From Brevundimonas vitisensis (lineage in GTDB: Bacteria > Pseudomonadota > Alphaproteobacteria > Caulobacterales > Caulobacteraceae), in the NCBI RefSeq assembly GCF_016656965.1, contig NZ_CP067977.1, positions 2,566,501 through 2,630,500 of the forward strand: a stretch of DNA of 64,000 bases, read 5' to 3'. Positions 60,925 through 64,000 of the stretch are shown one piece after another (the stretch's first letter is position 1; each line of letters starts with the position of its first letter). The notes beneath the pieces are model-generated. The model searched no databases and had not been told where the DNA came from. It saw only the letters and a program-made list of their open reading frames with translations. Position numbers and translations under genes: made by a program.

Positions 60925-61845
60925 ATGGCTGCAACCTTGTTTACTCATTCCGACATGCTCGCGCACCGGCCGGGCGACGGTCATCCGGAGCGGCCCGAAC
61001 GCCTGAGGGCGGTGATCGAGGCCATTGATGATTCGGACCTGAGACTGGACCGGCGTGAGGCCTCTGAGGTCTCGGTGGCCGACCTGGAGCGGGTGCACCC
61101 GGCTGATCACGTCGCACGCCTGCTGGCCGCTTCCCCCGCTGAGGGGTTGAGGGCGCTGGACGGCGACACGGTCCTGTCGCCCGGAAGTGTGCGGGCGGCG
61201 CGGCTGGCGGCTGGGGCCATCGTCGATGCGGTCCGTGCGATTGCGCGCGGTGAGACGGACAGGGCGTTCGCCGCCGTCCGCCCGCCGGGCCACCACGCGG
61301 AGCCGGGCGAGGCGATGGGTTTCTGCCTGTTTTCCAATGTCGCGGTCGCGGCGCGGGTGGCGCAGAGCCTGGGGATGGCGCGGGTCGCGGTGATCGACTT
61401 CGACGTCCATCATGGCAATGGCACCCAGGCCGCCTTCCAGGATGACGACAGCCTGTTCCTGGGGTCGATCCATCAGATGCCCCTGTATCCCGGCAGTGGC
61501 GCGGCCTCGGAGACGGGGGTCGGCAACGTCGTGAACGCGCCGGTGCCGCCCCATGCGGCGCGCGAATCATGGCGGGCCAGTTTTGCCGGCGGCTTGATGG
61601 CGGCGCTGGAGGCCTTTCGGCCGGACCTGATCCTGATCTCTGCCGGATTCGACGCGCACCGCCGCGATCCGCTGGCCCATCAGTCCCTGGAGGCCGAGGA
61701 TTTCGCCTGGGCGACACGGGCTGTGGTCGAGGTCGCGCGAGCGACATGCGCGGGCAAGGTTGCGGCTTCGCTCGAGGGCGGTTACGACCTTGAAGGACTG
61801 GGCCGTTCGGCGGTCGCACATCTTCGGGCGCTGGGGGAGGACTGA
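60925..61845 (+). CDS. Histone-deacetylase-family hydrolase (acetoin utilisation/acetylpolyamine amidohydrolase-like)
   Basis: A 306-residue arginase-fold zinc hydrolase: HPERPERLRAVIEA, RPPGHHAEPGEAMGFC (two catalytic His), VIDFDVHHGNGTQAAF (zinc Asp and His), SAGFDAHRRDPL (zinc Asp) and SLEGGYDLEGL. Bacterial members deacetylate lysines or polyamines. The ATG at 60925 gives the usual family start. Confidence 0.92.
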   Translation: MAATLFTHSDMLAHRPGDGHPERPERLRAVIEAIDDSDLRLDRREASEVSVADLERVHPADHVARLLAASPAEGLRALDGDTVLSPGSVRAARLAAGAIVDAVRAIARGETDRAFAAVRPPGHHAEPGEAMGFCLFSNVAVAARVAQSLGMARVAVIDFDVHHGNGTQAAFQDDDSLFLGSIHQMPLYPGSGAASETGVGNVVNAPVPPHAARESWRASFAGGLMAALEAFRPDLILISAGFDAHRRDPLAHQSLEAEDFAWATRAVVEVARATCAGKVAASLEGGYDLEGLGRSAVAHLRALGED

Positions 61846-61852
61846 GGAACGC

Positions 61853-62551
61853 GTGTCGGCGCAATCGCGCTTTCGGCCCGTTCCGGTAACCATGACCGCA
61901 CCCGCCTTTATCGAATCGACCGACCAGAGCGAGGTGCCGCACACGGGACCGACTCCGACGCGTGCCGTGACCGCCGTCCGGCCTGGGGCCATCATCCTGA
62001 CGCGGCACGGGGAACCGGCCCTGTCGCGCAAATGCATGCTCTCATCTGACCAGTACCGCGATTGGTGGGCGCGCTATGAGATCGGTGGCCTGCGGGCCGG
62101 TCAGACGCCGCCGCCCGAGCTGCTGGCCGCCGCCCAAGGGGCGGGGGTGATCTATTCCTCGACCCGTCCGCGCGCCCAGGAAACCGCCGCCGCCGCCGCC
62201 GGGGGGCGTGAGGTCATAGGCGATGCCCTTTTCATCGAGGCCCCGCTGCCGCCGCCGCATTTTCCTTCGTGGTTCAAGCTGCCGCCCAAATACTGGGGAG
62301 TCGTGTCTCGGTTCTGGTGGCACGCCTTTGACCACCACGACGGCCAGGAGACCCGCCGGCAGGCGGAGCAGCGGGCCGAACAGGCCGCCCAGATCCTCAT
62401 CTCGCGGGCGATGGGCGGTCAGGATGTGCTGGTTCTCGCGCACGGCTATTTCAACCACATGGTCGGACGCCGGCTGAAGGCTGACGGCTGGCGGCTGGTT
62501 CACGATCAGGGCTTCCGCTATTGGTCCCAGCGTCGGTTCGAGAAGCGCTGA
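61853..62551 (+). CDS. Histidine phosphatase superfamily protein
   Basis: A 232-residue protein with the phosphohistidine motif LTRHGEP (about residues 49-55) and a downstream VLAHGYFNHM containing the second catalytic His. YSSTRPRAQETAAAA is also typical. The GTG at 61853 is chosen because AGGA lies close before it; an ATG at 61892 (13 codons later) is the alternative. It follows the HDAC-family gene by 7 nt and is probably co-transcribed with it. Substrate unknown. Confidence 0.85.
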   Translation: MSAQSRFRPVPVTMTAPAFIESTDQSEVPHTGPTPTRAVTAVRPGAIILTRHGEPALSRKCMLSSDQYRDWWARYEIGGLRAGQTPPPELLAAAQGAGVIYSSTRPRAQETAAAAAGGREVIGDALFIEAPLPPPHFPSWFKLPPKYWGVVSRFWWHAFDHHDGQETRRQAEQRAEQAAQILISRAMGGQDVLVLAHGYFNHMVGRRLKADGWRLVHDQGFRYWSQRRFEKR

Positions 62552-62623
62552 CGCCCTAAATGCCGCGCTTCACGGGCGATTGCGGGCTTGGCCTGCTGGT
62601 CCCTTGGTGTCAGAACCGGCCTC

Positions 62624-62881
62624 ATGACCGACGCTGCCGAAACACCCGCTGTCCCCTCCGACCTCAGCTTCGAAGATGCCCTGGCGCGGCTGGAATCGAT
62701 CGTCGCCCGGCTGGAATCCGGACAGGCTCCGCTTGAGGAATCGATCGCCCTTTATGAGCAAGGCGCTCGTCTCAAGGCCCATTGCGAGGCGCGGCTGAAG
62801 GCGGCCCAGCTCCGGGTCGACAAGATCGTGGTCGGTGCAGACGGCCAGGCCAAGGGCATCGCGCCGGCCGAGTTCGGGTGA
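62624..62881 (+). CDS. xseB: Exodeoxyribonuclease VII small subunit
   Basis: An 85-residue protein with LSFEDALARLESIVARLESGQAPLEESIALYEQGARLKAHCEARLKAAQLRV, the classic XseB two-helix pattern. It partners with XseA, not present in the window, to degrade single-stranded DNA. It overlaps the next gene by one base (TGATG), and xseB-ispA proximity is common in proteobacteria. Confidence 0.95.
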   Translation: MTDAAETPAVPSDLSFEDALARLESIVARLESGQAPLEESIALYEQGARLKAHCEARLKAAQLRVDKIVVGADGQAKGIAPAEFG

Positions 62882-63228
62882 TGTCCAAACCGGCACCGAT
62901 CAGTTTCGATGATTTCATGAAGGTCGATGTGCGCATCGGCCAGGTGGTCCGCTGCGAGCCTTTTCCGGAGGCGCGCAAGCCAGCCTACAAGCTGACCATC
63001 GATTTTGGGCCGGACATCGGCACCAGGCGTTCTTCGGCCCAGATCACCGTTTACTACACGCCCGAGCAGCTGGTGGGCCGCAGGGTGGCAGCGGTGGTGA
63101 ATTTCCCACCGCGCCAGATCGGTCCGTTCATGTCCGAGGTTCTGACCCTGGGCTTCCCCGATGCGGACGGAGCGGTGGTGCTGGTCGGCGTTGACAGGGA
63201 TGTCCCCCTGGGTGGGAGGCTGTTCTGA
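62881..63228 (+). CDS. csaA: tRNA-binding domain protein (CsaA-like)
   Basis: A 115-residue OB-fold protein with [76 protein letters not shown] and [16 protein letters not shown], matching CsaA, an export-related chaperone with an EMAP-II-type tRNA-binding domain. It is inserted between xseB and ispA, which are usually adjacent. It overlaps the following ispA frame as CTGA. Confidence 0.9.
   Translation: MSKPAPISFDDFMKVDVRIGQVVRCEPFPEARKPAYKLTIDFGPDIGTRRSSAQITVYYTPEQLVGRRVAAVVNFPPRQIGPFMSEVLTLGFPDADGAVVLVGVDRDVPLGGRLF
63214..63219 (+). promoter_or_regulatory. Ribosome-binding site GGGAGG for the CTG start of ispA
   Basis: GGGAGG lies five bases before CTG at 63225, within the last codons of csaA. 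It is the best Shine-Dalgarno match near the ispA 5-prime end; the alternative GTG at 63273 has none. Confidence 0.55.
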
Positions 63229-64000
63229 GACCGATCGCCGCCAACTCCGACGAACAGACGGTCATCGACCGGGTGGCCGAGGTCGCCGATCTGGTCACGG
63301 TTGCCCTGGACGAGCTTCTGCCCCGCGCCGAGGGGCCGGAGGCGCGGCTGACCGAGGCCATGCGGTATGCCGCCTTGGGACCGGGCAAGCGGCTGCGCCC
63401 CTTCTTTGCACTGGAAGCGGCCGAGCTGTTCAATATCGAGGAACGCTCGGTGCTGCGGGCCGCTTGCGCCCTGGAATGCGTCCACGCCTATTCGCTGGTC
63501 CATGACGACCTGCCCTGCATGGACGATGACGACATGCGGCGGGGGCGGCCCACGCTTCACCGGGCCTATGACGAGGCGACGGCCGTTCTGGCGGGCGATG
63601 CCCTGCAGACGGCGGCCTTCGACATCCTGCTGCACGAAGATACGCATGAAGATGCCGGCGTGCGCTGCGAGCTGGCGCGCAGACTGTCTTTCGCCTCGGG
63701 TGCGCGAGGCATGGCGGGCGGTCAGATGATCGACCTGCTGGGCGTGCGCGACGACCTGGGCGGAGTGGCGCGGATGCAGCGGCTGAAGACGGGCGCGTTG
63801 TTCAACTATGCCTTCGAGATTCCCCTGATTATCGCCGGGGCCGGCGAGGCCCAGCGACAGGCCTTGCTGAGCTTCTCGCATGATATCGGCCTTGCCTATC
63901 AGATCGTCGACGACCTGCTGGACGTCGAAGGTGACGAGGACATCCTGGGCAAGGCCGCAGGGGGCAAGGACGCCGCGCGGGGCAAGACGAACTTCGTCAC
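63225..64000 (+). CDS. ispA: Farnesyl/geranyl diphosphate synthase (C-terminal part outside the window)
   Basis: The visible 258 codons are an all-alpha prenyltransferase: [36 protein letters not shown] (first Asp-rich motif), [22 protein letters not shown], and [17 protein letters not shown] (second Asp-rich motif). It makes farnesyl diphosphate. No ATG or GTG start occurs near the csaA end; CTG at 63225 sits in a CTGA overlap with a good GGGAGG, while GTG at 63273 is the alternative and would trim part of the first helix ([13 protein letters not shown]). The frame is open to the window end. Confidence 0.9.
   Translation, partial: MRPIAANSDEQTVIDRVAEVADLVTVALDELLPRAEGPEARLTEAMRYAALGPGKRLRPFFALEAAELFNIEERSVLRAACALECVHAYSLVHDDLPCMDDDDMRRGRPTLHRAYDEATAVLAGDALQTAAFDILLHEDTHEDAGVRCELARRLSFASGARGMAGGQMIDLLGVRDDLGGVARMQRLKTGALFNYAFEIPLIIAGAGEAQRQALLSFSHDIGLAYQIVDDLLDVEGDEDILGKAAGGKDAARGKTNFV

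Noticed and set aside
1..64000. tRNA, rRNA, CRISPR array, insertion sequence or prophage
   Set aside because: Intergenic gaps are short and none shows cloverleaf-like arms with TTCGAATCC-type T-loops, regular direct repeats, terminal inverted repeats with a transposase, or phage genes.

Overview
The window is high-GC DNA of a Caulobacterales-type alphaproteobacterium, probably Brevundimonas or a close relative. This is inferred from gene content (kbl-tdh, ppdK, hemF, an ispA-xseB-CsaA cluster), dense 4-nt gene overlaps, and TTAACCAT/ATGGTTAA motifs like CtrA half-sites. No ribosomal RNA, tRNA, CRISPR, insertion sequence or prophage was seen. The window opens inside a UDP-N-acetylglucosamine 4,6-dehydratase gene and closes inside a farnesyl diphosphate synthase gene.

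Positions 1-36 kb are a large exopolysaccharide or capsule locus of the Wzx/Wzy type. The minus-strand block 792-11602 holds a phosphoglycosyl transferase, GalE, an O-antigen ligase/polymerase, UDP-glucose dehydrogenase, a PHP-type tyrosine phosphatase, a Wza-like export lipoprotein, an M48-PDZ lipoprotein, a Wzc-like tyrosine autokinase with a Tyr-rich tail, and a membrane protein with a carbohydrate-binding-like domain. Next come a mannose-1-phosphate guanylyltransferase fused to an AGE-type epimerase/isomerase domain, a UDP-glucuronate 4-epimerase on the plus strand, two glycosyltransferases and a second polymerase. A tightly coupled block (30580 down to 19092) carries three further GT4-type glycosyltransferases, a GT2, a methyltransferase, a flippase, two acyltransferases, and an unusual pair: a beta-propeller protein and an alpha-helical toroid-like protein. 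Two tandem plus-strand acyltransferases and the ADP-heptose genes hldD/hldE follow. Together the genes could supply UDP-glucuronate, UDP-galacturonate, UDP-galactose and GDP-mannose, assemble and acylate a repeat unit, flip, polymerise and export it.

Positions 35.5-64 kb are mostly housekeeping or envelope genes in short operons: a serine hydrolase, small secreted proteins, a lipoprotein joining MliC-like and DUF4232-like domains, threonine catabolism (kbl, tdh), topoisomerase IB, RlmJ, an ABM-domain protein, a class I amidotransferase, hemF, ppdK, a beta-barrel outer membrane protein, a FabH-like synthase, a KpsC-like Kdo transferase coupled to a CoA-ester lyase, free methionine-R-sulfoxide reductase, a Sel1-repeat lipoprotein followed by a beta-helix protein, a vWA protein, a GNAT acetyltransferase, an HDAC-family hydrolase, a histidine phosphatase, xseB, a CsaA-like tRNA-binding protein and ispA.

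The items most worth a second look are the GMP-AGE fusion, the propeller/toroid pair inside the flippase operon, the M48-PDZ lipoprotein between wza and wzc, the MliC-DUF4232 lipoprotein, the orphan KpsC, the short-period beta-repeat secreted protein, the apparent CTG start of ispA in a CTGA overlap, and a shared inverted motif in two intergenic regions.
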